Positions 11,101 through 19,612 of a DNA stretch of 64,000 nucleotides are shown here, in pieces (position 1 is the first letter of the stretch; each line of letters starts with the position of its first letter). The DNA lies in contig JAEEHB010000029.1 of the NCBI GenBank assembly GCA_016280595.1, positions 16,809 through 80,808 of the forward strand, read 5' to 3'. Source of the stretch: Clostridiaceae bacterium (GTDB taxonomy: Bacteria; Bacillota; Clostridia; Oscillospirales; Acutalibacteraceae). The notes under the pieces are model-generated. The model did no database searches, had not been told where the DNA came from, and saw only the letters and a program-made list of their open reading frames with translations. The translations under genes and the position numbers were made by a program.

Positions 11101-13268
11101 ACGGAATTTCCAAACATACTTGCACGGCTTGCGGCTATTCATATATTGAAAGTGTCACAGGTGAGTCTCTGATTGAAGGCTGGTATTTTGAGGGAGAAGC
11201 GGACGGCTGGACGTTTTATGATGCGAACGAAGACGGATCCTGCTGGGAACTTGTCGATGAAAGCGACAATTCAAAATATACAGCTTATGAAGGAAGCGGT
11301 CTGATCCGGTCATCTTCATTCGACAACGTTTTTGGCCCTTGCACACCCGATAACTGGGCTATTTCTCCCGCCTTCTCACTGAATGGCTGCATCGGAGCTA
11401 CTCTTTCGATTTATGCCGGTGGTGCCGACTCCTCCTGGAGCAATGAAGTATTTGCTCTCTATGCCGGCCCCGCCGACAATATGGTAAAAATAAGCGATGA
11501 TATCACCACCGAATACGGCTATATCAATTACCGCGCGGATTTCTCGCGATTTGCGGGTCAGTCCGGCATCTGCGTTGCCATCCGCCATTACAACTGCAAC
11601 AATGAATATCATCTGCTGGTTGACAATGTTGAGATTTACGGTGTGATGACTGCGGACTGCGAGCACGAACTTGTGCTTGTGCCTGCAAACGATGAAGCGA
11701 CATGCACCGAAGGAGCGCACAGCGTTGACTTCTACCGCTGTTCAAAATGCGGCAGAACCTATCTTGACGCACAGGGTGCTCAGCCCGTGCTGCTCAGCGA
11801 TATTACCGAAGGCTCCGCTCTCGGCCACGAGTGGGCTGTCTCCGGAGACTGGACCTGGGCTGACGATTACAGCAGCGCGAGCGTCACTCTCGAGTGCGGC
11901 AGATGCGGCGCGGAGCAGACTCTGAGCACAAACAATATCACTATGCTGGGTATTGACGACACCAGAACTTATACTGCCAATCTTGATTATGACGGCGAAA
12001 CATTCAGTGATTCGGTTACCGTTACAAAGCGCACGGTTACATTCATTGACGACGCAGAAAACAACTCCGTATATGATGAATATGACGCCTGGGGCGATGT
12101 CGCAATCAGCGCACCCGCAAGCGACCCCGAAAAAGGCGGATATGTATTCGGAGGCTGGTATGCGCCCGACGCCGAAACCTACGGCTGGTATTTTGATGAC
12201 GACGGCGTATACGGTATGGATGTATTAAACTCCGAAACCCAGATAATTGAATTTATTCCCGCATATGAGTTCCTGAACAACTGGACCGAAAGCGGTGCCG
12301 ACTCGCTGTTCCGCCTTTGGGATTTTGAAAATGACAAGGTAAGCAGCGACACCGTGCTTTTCGCCAGATGGTATGCCGAGCAGCCGGTTACGGTAGCCGC
12401 TCACAGCCTTACGCTCAACGGAGATATAGGCCTTAACTTCTATGCCGCCATTGAAAACGTACGCACCGACGCTTATGCGGTGTTTACCGTTGACGGCAAG
12501 GAGGTAACCTGCCCGGTTAACCTTAACGATTATACCGAGGAAAACGGCGTTAAATACTACAAGTTCTCCTGCAACGTAACGCCCTCACAGATAGACACGG
12601 AAATATACGGTATAATCTATAACGGCGATACCGCAAGTCAGCCCTTCAGTTATTCGGTGCACGACTATTTCGACGATTTGCTCGCCGATGAAGAGCTGAG
12701 CAGTAACGCAGCCCTCGTTGATCTTGCGAAAAGTATTGAAAGATACGGCTACTACGCAAACGAACTCTTCGGCTATGACGACAACTTTGTACAGCATTCA
12801 CTGTTTTCAGACGCGGGTATGAATGATATAACCGCCGAATGGCTCGCGCAGGATCAGCCCGTTTATGACAATACGGAAAACGGAGTTTCCTATTACGGCT
12901 CGAGCCTTGTGCTCCTCACAAAGACTTCCTTCCGCCACTACTTCACCCTGCCCGAAGGCAAATCGATTGACGACTTCACCTTCAGTCTCAGCAAGAGCGA
13001 TGATGAAGAAATCCCGCTTACACCCGTAAAGAAGGGCTCGGGATACTATGTTGAGATTTCCGGTATTCCCGCAGCGGAAATCAGCAAAAAGCAGCTGGTC
13101 CTTGTGAAAGACGCGAACGGCGATGTTGTGAATACCTGGAACGCTTCGGTGCTCAGTTACGCTTATGCGGCTCTCAATGCAAATATCAGCGAAGCACTCA
13201 ACAACGCTGTCAAAGCGCTTGTGCTCTACTATGTAGCGTCAAGCAACTACTTCTATTCACAGCCCTGA
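8106..13268 (+). CDS. Giant secreted protein: PPC-like N-terminus, CxxC ribbon-like repeats, three choice-of-anchor-J/cleaved-adhesin-like domains, InlB-B-like repeat, conserved C-terminal module
   Basis: ~1720 aa; signal peptide KKMQRKALSVLLALVMILGVTAPAAFA; repeats 'ALGH.W..W.T...PTCT..GSE.RTC..C...ETR'; three 'WDFE...GW...D.DGD...W ... NWAVSPAFSL ... LYVDDV.I' blocks; start uncertain (ORF opens at GTG 8097; TTG 8106 is better spaced from RBS aaggag). Confidence 0.85.
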   Translation: MKKMQRKALSVLLALVMILGVTAPAAFAITDANIDVAKTLVLGEPVRIENSANEQGRHFYFKFTPSQTDVYLLYSFDSSKDPDAIVWKDKYSRLSTFSNTGDFRGQLTLEAGKTYYIEVYNFGSLGYGCFSFALIQYHVFSSWEEENTIATCTQPGISTGYCNYCGATVERNTPALGHSVPYSGWTRTQEPTCSEEGIEEGTCSTCQETVTRNVPKTAHTVDLWTTVQSPTCLEPGSEEGECSVCGQTVTRSTEANGHSWGDWATTNEPTCTEDGSERRTCNNCDSEETSVVAALGHNWSEATSNGDGTHTQTCGLCSLTVYDEPCTYSTVKEGGFIKYTCDICGYSYTESSATTNSVALWDFEQNTDGWAFTDADGDNSTWQHRANSTSYSHNSNSCLYSRYCMNTTVDNRAVSPAFSLAGLSNASLSLWARSQNTSTSEPFMLYAGTTNNFSEMTALTQEPIVTDTTYTEYTADLSAFAGQPEVYIAIRHCGVQDGWYLYVDDVAITYDIPAECDNHVLSFVPAVEQTCTSDGNAAYYVCSTCHRAYYDEEGTQPALPGDILFPAPGHNWSEWATTDEPTCLQAGSESRTCSRCQESETRTVAALGHAWSSWATEDAPTCTQAGSEKRTCNNCGGEETRVVAALGHDFSGETVSGNDGTHTTVCGRCNESITEPCAYSRKVENGVARCTCTLCGYTYTEVTEEPGIIAFWDFEENAEGWNAIDLDGDGKSWTRYFNSSSNQYAHEGHGYFSSSFCFNTNVDDWAVSPAFSLTGMTNASLSFWATASSSYNAEPFIIYAGTTGVPNEMTALTDVIEPTTTYNEYTADLSAFVGQPEVYIAIRHCEVQYGWALYVDDVKISSESPAACDSHVLTLVPASEAACLTDALQEHYVCDTCGRLFLDAEGSQPVLYSDLITSAALGHAWGSWETANAASCTEEGSEIRACTRCQAAETRVTPALGHDFSGEAVSGNDGTHTKTCIRCSQELTELCIYEERTENGISKHTCTACGYSYIESVTGESLIEGWYFEGEADGWTFYDANEDGSCWELVDESDNSKYTAYEGSGLIRSSSFDNVFGPCTPDNWAISPAFSLNGCIGATLSIYAGGADSSWSNEVFALYAGPADNMVKISDDITTEYGYINYRADFSRFAGQSGICVAIRHYNCNNEYHLLVDNVEIYGVMTADCEHELVLVPANDEATCTEGAHSVDFYRCSKCGRTYLDAQGAQPVLLSDITEGSALGHEWAVSGDWTWADDYSSASVTLECGRCGAEQTLSTNNITMLGIDDTRTYTANLDYDGETFSDSVTVTKRTVTFIDDAENNSVYDEYDAWGDVAISAPASDPEKGGYVFGGWYAPDAETYGWYFDDDGVYGMDVLNSETQIIEFIPAYEFLNNWTESGADSLFRLWDFENDKVSSDTVLFARWYAEQPVTVAAHSLTLNGDIGLNFYAAIENVRTDAYAVFTVDGKEVTCPVNLNDYTEENGVKYYKFSCNVTPSQIDTEIYGIIYNGDTASQPFSYSVHDYFDDLLADEELSSNAALVDLAKSIERYGYYANELFGYDDNFVQHSLFSDAGMNDITAEWLAQDQPVYDNTENGVSYYGSSLVLLTKTSFRHYFTLPEGKSIDDFTFSLSKSDDEEIPLTPVKKGSGYYVEISGIPAAEISKKQLVLVKDANGDVVNTWNASVLSYAYAALNANISEALNNAVKALVLYYVASSNYFYSQP

Positions 13269-13301
13269 TTAAAACTCAATAACACACTTTAGTTAACAAA
13301 T

Positions 13302-13335
13302 CCCCGATGCACAATGCATCGGGGGTTTTCTTTAT
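13302..13335 (+). terminator. Rho-independent terminator
   Basis: ccccgatgcacaatgcatcgggggttttcttt. Confidence 0.85.
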
Positions 13336-13501
13336 ATAATGATGCTTATTTTAATGTATTGATTTTTGAAAAAACAGATAGTATAATAATATGTGTATTT
13401 TGAACAAATACTGTTCACTTTTTACTATGTTTTTAGAAATAATAACAGATACCCGTTATCTGTTCAGGAACGGTTTTTAATCTCAACGGAGGTGTATCTT
13501 T

Positions 13502-16500
13502 GTGAAAAGGATGAGAAAAACTCTTGCCGTAATCATCTCTCTGGCGATGATTGTGGGCCTGTTCGGTATTGTGCAGGTGTCGGCGACCACCGAGACCGTA
13601 AGCAGCATTGAGCGGCTCATACAGATCAGGGATGATATCAACAGCGGCGCGCGCACGGACATTGACGAAATCATCATCACCGGCGATCTTGACTTCGAAT
13701 CCTACGCCGCAACCCACTACGGTGCGGACCCGAATGTTCTGTATGTTGACGGCAACTATGTGTATAACTGGGAGCCGATATGGCAGTGGAGCGGGCGCCT
13801 TCACAGCCAGTCGGGCAGCGTCACAATACGCAACCTTTACATTGACCCGATGGCGGCTGTTACCGATGACGGCACCGGCAATTTCACGCTTAACTGGAGC
13901 CAATACGAGCTCAACAACATCGGCTTCATTTCGGTGCTTGGAGGCAACAGTGAAATTTACGGCATAAACCTTCAGGTGAAGCACATTGAGGGCCACCATA
14001 ATGTTGCGGCCTATGTCGGCCGGTTTGAAGACGGCTATATACACGACTGCGAGCTCAGCTCAACCGGAAGTCTGCTCAACTACGGCAAATGCGGCCTTAT
14101 TATAGGACTTGCGGGCGTAGGCGGCTTTGCGGGCGCGGCCATGGATATGGGCGCCGGCCAGACTTATACCGACACCGATGAACTCGGCCTTACCACAGGC
14201 TCGGGCGTTGCAAAAACCGTGATTGAAAGATGCACGGTTGACCAGACCGTTCAGATAAGGGCTGTCACTCTTGACTACCTCGCCCTGCCGGAGTATTATT
14301 CAACCTTTATGAACCCGAATCAGAGCCATGGTTACATCGACGGAAACGGCAATGTGGTTTACCCCGGCTACACCGGATATACGGATATTGTGAGCGGCCT
14401 TGTCGACGTTACCGAAGAAGCGCTGGATGCATCAAACAGGATCTTCTCGCTGAATATTTTCCCCGGCAGTCCGTTCTCATACAAAGAATATGTGTACGTA
14501 AACGGAGTTTTGCAATACGACAACAGCGGCAGTATCCTTGAACAGCATTATCAGGATGTAGGCGGCTGCTTTGCAGGCGGCATCTGCGGTATAGCGACGG
14601 ATAACGGTGTTCGTATTCACGACTGCGAAAACAACGGCTATGTAAGAGCCATGATTATGGGCGCGGGCGGCATTGCAGGCATAACCGTGCACAGCGCCAT
14701 GATAACGGATTGCAGAAACACCGATAAGGCTTATGTAGCGGGCGGAACTTTCTGCAATTCAAGATACCTTCAGACCATACTCGATGGCAAAATGGATAAT
14801 GAAATCATAAATCAGCTTTATGAAATCAACGGCAACCACGGCGACGACCATCTGGGCTATGACTTTAACCATGACGGCGCCTTTAATGACGCAGACCTTG
14901 ATTACTGCTGCAGCGACGATGTCGGCGGAATTGTGGGACTCGGACTTGCCGGCACAATAATCGAGCGATGCAGTAACGAGGGCTATGTTGAAACCGAAGG
15001 CCGTGCGGGAGGCATCGCCGGACGCCTTGACGGCCCGTACAGATACGAATATCCGGGTGTTTCGCCCTGCTGGTACAGCAGAGTAACCAACTGCTTTAAC
15101 ACCGGCCATGTTTACTCCGATACGGAGACAGGCGGTATAGTCGGTCTTTCAAGCATGTATTACGAAGAAACCGCTCACTACACCGATACAGTAAATATTA
15201 TCTGCCCCTACTGCGGTAACGGATCGGGCACAGAAACCGTGCACGGCTTCTGCGACAATACGATTGAAAACTGCTACAACATCGGTGAAGTGGAAAACTG
15301 CAACGCAGGCGGACCTCCGCATAATCTTACCGGTCACCTGTCATACGGCGGTATTGCCGGCACCAATCACGGCGTTATTTCAAACTGCTACAGCTGGGCG
15401 GATTATCTTATTGAAAGCCGCATTCCCACCTACGCTTCAATCTGCGGCGATAACTTCGGCCTGATTGATCACTGCTTCGGCGGCACTCCCGTTGCGCACT
15501 ACTCCGGCTCAATCCCCAACAACGGAAATCCTCAGGGACTGACTCCGGGCATCTGCACAAACTACAGGCAGTTCAGTTTTGCCACGGGTGTTCCCGCGAC
15601 GATACAGCCCGGCAATATCAGCGGCAGCACCGATATGAAAACGGAGCTCAACGCTTTTGTAACAAGCCACCATTACGGGCGCTATCAATACGCCTTTATG
15701 GAGTTTGCTTACGCAGATTATCCGTATCTTCTCTGGGTTGACGATGTGCAAAACGGCTATATACCTTTCGGCAAATCATATCCCGACACAACCTCTTCAA
15801 CCGCAGATTATACCAGATACAATGTATCCATTCCGAGGACATATGCTCCTGTCGGTTATTCGCTTACTCTTGACGGCGATATCGGTATGAACTGCTATAT
15901 CGCGATTGACGAGCCGCTGGATGACTGCCGCGCCGTATTCAGCGTAAAAACCCGGACCGGAACAACGGAATTCGTTTCATATCTTGACCCGGCAAAATTC
16001 GACTATGCGGACGGCACGCTCTGTTACAAATTCACCTGCCCCGTAGCCGCCGCGCAGATAGACTGCGAAATCAAAGGCTATGTGATTAACGGCGAAACGG
16101 TCGGCGATATATTCACCTGCTCGGTCAATGAATACATTGACCTTGCAAACAACAGCCCGGAGTATCAGAACAATCAGGATCTTATGAACCTTATGGGCTC
16201 GCTCGCCGATTACGGATACTATGCAAATGCAATGTTCAGGGCAAGCGACGACTTTGAGGCGCCGGCTGCTGTGGGTAATTATTACGACGACCCGTTCAGA
16301 GTCACTTCCGCAGACCTTGCTGCCTACGGCAACAATGAAATAACCGACGGTGAAAACGGCGTCGACTTTTACGGCTCGAGCCTTGTGCTTCTTTCCAAAA
16401 CATCGCTGAGATATTACTTCACAGTACCAAAAGGCAGATCGATTGACGAATTCGCTTTCAGATACTATGCCGAAGGTTCGGAAGAAAAAATCACAGTCGA

Positions 16501-16756
16501 TCCCGTACAGAAGGGAAGCCTCTGGTATGTTGAAATAGCGGGAATCGAATCGGATAACCTTGACAAGACATACTTCGTGGAGGTTACCGACGCCGACGGA
16601 AACGATGTATGCAACCGCTGGGGTTACTCCGCTCTCGCCTATGCCTATACGGCACTGTATCTTTACGAAACAGAGCAGTATAATGTGAGACTTGCGTTAA
16701 TATGCAAAGCACTTTATCTGTATAATGTTTATGCGGACGCATACTTCAGCAACTGA
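13502..16756 (+). CDS. Giant secreted protein with GLUG-like (probable beta-helix) repeats, an EF-hand-like loop and conserved C-terminal module
   Basis: 1084 aa; GTG start with RBS ggagg; signal peptide RKTLAVIISLAMIVGLFGIVQVSA; repeats 'GGI.G...G.I..C.N.G.V'; C-terminus homologous by eye to those of the two preceding giants. Confidence 0.85.
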   Translation: MKRMRKTLAVIISLAMIVGLFGIVQVSATTETVSSIERLIQIRDDINSGARTDIDEIIITGDLDFESYAATHYGADPNVLYVDGNYVYNWEPIWQWSGRLHSQSGSVTIRNLYIDPMAAVTDDGTGNFTLNWSQYELNNIGFISVLGGNSEIYGINLQVKHIEGHHNVAAYVGRFEDGYIHDCELSSTGSLLNYGKCGLIIGLAGVGGFAGAAMDMGAGQTYTDTDELGLTTGSGVAKTVIERCTVDQTVQIRAVTLDYLALPEYYSTFMNPNQSHGYIDGNGNVVYPGYTGYTDIVSGLVDVTEEALDASNRIFSLNIFPGSPFSYKEYVYVNGVLQYDNSGSILEQHYQDVGGCFAGGICGIATDNGVRIHDCENNGYVRAMIMGAGGIAGITVHSAMITDCRNTDKAYVAGGTFCNSRYLQTILDGKMDNEIINQLYEINGNHGDDHLGYDFNHDGAFNDADLDYCCSDDVGGIVGLGLAGTIIERCSNEGYVETEGRAGGIAGRLDGPYRYEYPGVSPCWYSRVTNCFNTGHVYSDTETGGIVGLSSMYYEETAHYTDTVNIICPYCGNGSGTETVHGFCDNTIENCYNIGEVENCNAGGPPHNLTGHLSYGGIAGTNHGVISNCYSWADYLIESRIPTYASICGDNFGLIDHCFGGTPVAHYSGSIPNNGNPQGLTPGICTNYRQFSFATGVPATIQPGNISGSTDMKTELNAFVTSHHYGRYQYAFMEFAYADYPYLLWVDDVQNGYIPFGKSYPDTTSSTADYTRYNVSIPRTYAPVGYSLTLDGDIGMNCYIAIDEPLDDCRAVFSVKTRTGTTEFVSYLDPAKFDYADGTLCYKFTCPVAAAQIDCEIKGYVINGETVGDIFTCSVNEYIDLANNSPEYQNNQDLMNLMGSLADYGYYANAMFRASDDFEAPAAVGNYYDDPFRVTSADLAAYGNNEITDGENGVDFYGSSLVLLSKTSLRYYFTVPKGRSIDEFAFRYYAEGSEEKITVDPVQKGSLWYVEIAGIESDNLDKTYFVEVTDADGNDVCNRWGYSALAYAYTALYLYETEQYNVRLALICKALYLYNVYADAYFSN

Positions 16757-16774
16757 TAACAATTAATCACGTAT

Positions 16775-16804
16775 GCCGTGTGAGCGCGAAAGCGTTCACA
16801 CGGC
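16775..16804 (+). terminator. Terminator-like hairpin
   Basis: gccgtgtga-gcgcgaaagcgt-tcacacggc followed by tttgctt. Confidence 0.6.
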
Positions 16805-16870
16805 TTTGCTTATTTCACTTTTTACGTTGCAACTTGCCCCTGCGCGTGATATCATTAATTGAAAATAAAA

Positions 16871-19102
16871 ATGAACGGCGGAATGATTATGCTGAAAATT
16901 CTCAGAATACTCGTATCTCTTTTTGTAAGCGCCGAAATGATGTTTACGGGCATCGGCGGTGTTTTTTCGCGCCCCGAAGCGCCCGCGAAAGAGACAGGAA
17001 GTTACACGCAGTATGTTAACCCGTTTATCGGCACGGGCGGCATACCCTGGGCGTGCGCTATGCTCAGCCCTGCAGCCTGCTATCCTTTCGGCTGTGTGAG
17101 AGTCGGGCCCGACACCTGCGCCGTCGGTGGCACCGCGGCGGTGAAGACAAACACCTCCGGCTACTATTATGAGCACGGACATATGCTCGGCTTCAGCCAC
17201 GGCAGGCTTTCGGGCACGGGCGCAAGGGACTACGGCATGTTCAGGATAACTCCCTGTGTAAACGGCAAAAAGCCTTCCGCCCTCCCCTTCTCACATAAAG
17301 ACGAAACGGCGTATCCGGGTTACTACTCGGTTTACCTGCCCGCCTGCGGTGCTCTTTGCGAAATGACAGCGGCATCCCACAGCGCAGTTTACAGATTCAC
17401 CTTTACCTCCGCAAGCCCTTCGGTATATATTGACGCCTCCTCCTGCATAAGCTCGGGCAGGACGGAAAACGCATCCGTCACACCCGGTGAAGACGGAAAA
17501 TCACTGACCGCCGAAACAACTCTCTTCGGCACATTCACCGGCAGATATCAGGGGCTCCCTGTATATCTTTACGCCGAATTCGACACTCCCGTGAGTGAAA
17601 CGTTACCTGAAGAAAGCGGCGTGACAGTTACCTTTGCCGGTAATGAAGTAAACTTCAGGACGGGCATAAGTTTCATAAGCACCGAAAACGCGAAACTGAA
17701 TCTTGAAAGCGAATCAGGCGGAAAAGATTTTGACGCCGTGAGAGAAAGCGCCGTAAACGAGTGGGAAAAACGGCTCGGCACCATAGCGATAGAGGCGGAC
17801 GAAGAAACGAAAGAAATCTTTTATACAGCCCTTTACCGCTCCATGATTATGCCGACCGATTTCACCGACGCAAACGGCGAATACCTCGGCTTTGACAAGC
17901 AGGTGCACACGGCGGACGGCTACACCTACAGAACGGATATGTCGCTCTGGGACACCTGCCGCACCGCTCACTCGCTCTACACCCTTATCGCGCCCGACAT
18001 TCAGCAGGACAGCATCGAGAGTCTTCTCGATATGGCGGATAAAGGCGGAGTGCTCCCCCGCTGGCCTATGGGCGCGGGCTACTCGGGCTCGATGTTCGGC
18101 AACCCCGCTAATATTGTGCTCACCGAAAGTTATTTCAAGGGCTTTGACTTTGACGCGGAAAAAGCCTGCGACTATATGGTGAAATGCGCAAACGGGGAAA
18201 TCGGAGACGGCGACCTTAAAAAGGATATGCAGACATATAATCAATACGGCTACCTCCCCGACGATATGACGGACAGATACTCCGTTTCAAAAACTCTCGA
18301 ATACAGCTGGGAAAACGACGCGGTCTCGCGCCTGTGCTCCGCACTCGGAAGGGATGAGGACACGGATATTCTCGCACGGCGCGCAGGATACTATAAGAAT
18401 ATATGGGATAATGACAGCAAATACTTTATGCCGAGAAACGCGGACGGGACATTTGAAAAAGTGACAACCCGCATCACCTCGTTTTTTGACGACATCTTCG
18501 GCACGCACTTCTTCAAGGCCTTCTGCGAGGGCGGAGCAAATCACTGGCGCTGGAGCGTACAGCAGAATGTGAAAGGTCTTATTGAACTTTTCGGCTCGAA
18601 GGAATATTTTGTTTCGGAACTTGAAAAGTTTATGAAAGACGCGTCTCTGAGCCGCGCGGCTCTCGACCCGGGCGCGGGCTACTGGATAGGCAATCAGCAC
18701 GATATCCATACGCCCTGGCTTTTCACCGATGCGGGCAGGCCCGACCTTACGCAGAAATGGGTCAGGTGGACTCTCGCAAACAGATTCAGCACAGATATTG
18801 ACGGGCTCGACGGCAACGACGACGGCGGCACGCTGAGCAGTTGGTATGTGCTCGCGGCAATCGGTATTTACCCCGTGGCGGGCACGGACAGATACTATGT
18901 CGGCTCCCCCTGTGTTGACAGCGCGGTTATAACTCTCCCGGGCGGAAACACTCTTAAGATAACGGCAAATAACAACAGCGGCAAAAATGTTTATGTTTCC
19001 CGCGTCACGCTCAATTCTGAGGAAATCGCCGGCGGATTCATCACTCACGAGGCTCTCACAGGCGGCGGAGACCTTGTGTTTGAGATGTCCTCAAAGCCTT
19101 GA
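16871..19102 (+). CDS. GH92-family glycosidase (alpha-mannosidase-like), exported
   Basis: YVNPFIGTGG...CYPFGCVRVGPDT...YEHGHMLGFSHGRLSGTGARDYG...SLWDTCRTAHSLYTLIAPD...GGVLPRWPMGAGYSGSMFGNPANIVLTESYFKG...GGTLSSWYVLAAIGIYPVAGTDRYYVGSP are GH92 hallmarks; N-terminal signal/anchor; start is one of several nearby ATGs (16871-16889). Confidence 0.9.
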   Translation: MNGGMIMLKILRILVSLFVSAEMMFTGIGGVFSRPEAPAKETGSYTQYVNPFIGTGGIPWACAMLSPAACYPFGCVRVGPDTCAVGGTAAVKTNTSGYYYEHGHMLGFSHGRLSGTGARDYGMFRITPCVNGKKPSALPFSHKDETAYPGYYSVYLPACGALCEMTAASHSAVYRFTFTSASPSVYIDASSCISSGRTENASVTPGEDGKSLTAETTLFGTFTGRYQGLPVYLYAEFDTPVSETLPEESGVTVTFAGNEVNFRTGISFISTENAKLNLESESGGKDFDAVRESAVNEWEKRLGTIAIEADEETKEIFYTALYRSMIMPTDFTDANGEYLGFDKQVHTADGYTYRTDMSLWDTCRTAHSLYTLIAPDIQQDSIESLLDMADKGGVLPRWPMGAGYSGSMFGNPANIVLTESYFKGFDFDAEKACDYMVKCANGEIGDGDLKKDMQTYNQYGYLPDDMTDRYSVSKTLEYSWENDAVSRLCSALGRDEDTDILARRAGYYKNIWDNDSKYFMPRNADGTFEKVTTRITSFFDDIFGTHFFKAFCEGGANHWRWSVQQNVKGLIELFGSKEYFVSELEKFMKDASLSRAALDPGAGYWIGNQHDIHTPWLFTDAGRPDLTQKWVRWTLANRFSTDIDGLDGNDDGGTLSSWYVLAAIGIYPVAGTDRYYVGSPCVDSAVITLPGGNTLKITANNNSGKNVYVSRVTLNSEEIAGGFITHEALTGGGDLVFEMSSKP

Positions 19103-19117
19103 TATATAATAAAATAA

Positions 19118-19153
19118 CGGGCAGATCGTTTTTCGGTCTGCCCTGATTTTTTT
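19118..19153 (+). terminator. Rho-independent terminator
   Basis: gggcagatcgtttttcggtctgccctgattttttt. Confidence 0.85.
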
Positions 19154-19164
19154 GCCAAAAAGCA

Positions 19165-19193
19165 TTGACAAACGCGGAACAACTGTGTATAGT
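19165..19193 (+). promoter_or_regulatory. Promoter of the GntR-ABC operon
   Basis: TTGACA (19165-19170) - 17 bp - TATAGT (19188-19193). Confidence 0.75.
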
Positions 19194-19206
19194 GTATATA
19201 TACACT
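19191..19206. promoter_or_regulatory. Palindromic operator candidate for the GntR/YtrA-type regulator
   Basis: Perfect 16-bp palindrome AGTGTATATATACACT overlapping the -10 element. Confidence 0.7.
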
Positions 19207-19228
19207 GATGCGCACAGTGAGGTACGAT

Positions 19229-19612
19229 ATGAACATACTTATCAGCAATTCATCGGGTGTTCCAATCTACGAGCAGATTGAGGAGCAGATCAAAACTCAG
19301 ATTATGTCGGGGGTTCTGTCCGCCGGCGACGCCCTGCCCTCAATGAGAGTGCTCGCCAAGGAACTGAAAATCAGCATCATCACCACAAAGCGCGCCTATG
19401 AGGACCTTGAGCGCGACGGCTACATTGCCAATGTTCAGGGCAAGGGCTGCTTCATAAAGGCGATGAACGCCGATTTAATCAGGGAAAATATGCTCTTTTC
19501 AATTCAGGAACTGTTTGAAAAAGCGGTTGACAAGGCTCTGGTGGGCAAAATAAGCCTCGATGAACTCAAAGAAACTCTCGGTATTATTTATAAGGAGAAG
19601 GAAAATGGCTGA
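19229..19612 (+). CDS. GntR-family (YtrA-like) transcriptional regulator
   Basis: Start set at ATG 19229 downstream of the promoter; SSGVPIYEQIEEQIKTQIMSGVLSAGDALPSMRVLAKELKISIITTKRAYEDLERDGYIANVQGKGCFI. Confidence 0.92.
   Translation: MNILISNSSGVPIYEQIEEQIKTQIMSGVLSAGDALPSMRVLAKELKISIITTKRAYEDLERDGYIANVQGKGCFIKAMNADLIRENMLFSIQELFEKAVDKALVGKISLDELKETLGIIYKEKENG

Noticed and set aside
8397-11720. Many antisense ORFs within the second giant gene (e.g. 8397..9041, 9372..10091, 9508..10026)
   Set aside because: Shadow ORFs created by GC-rich repeats in the real plus-strand gene; no RBS or domain signatures
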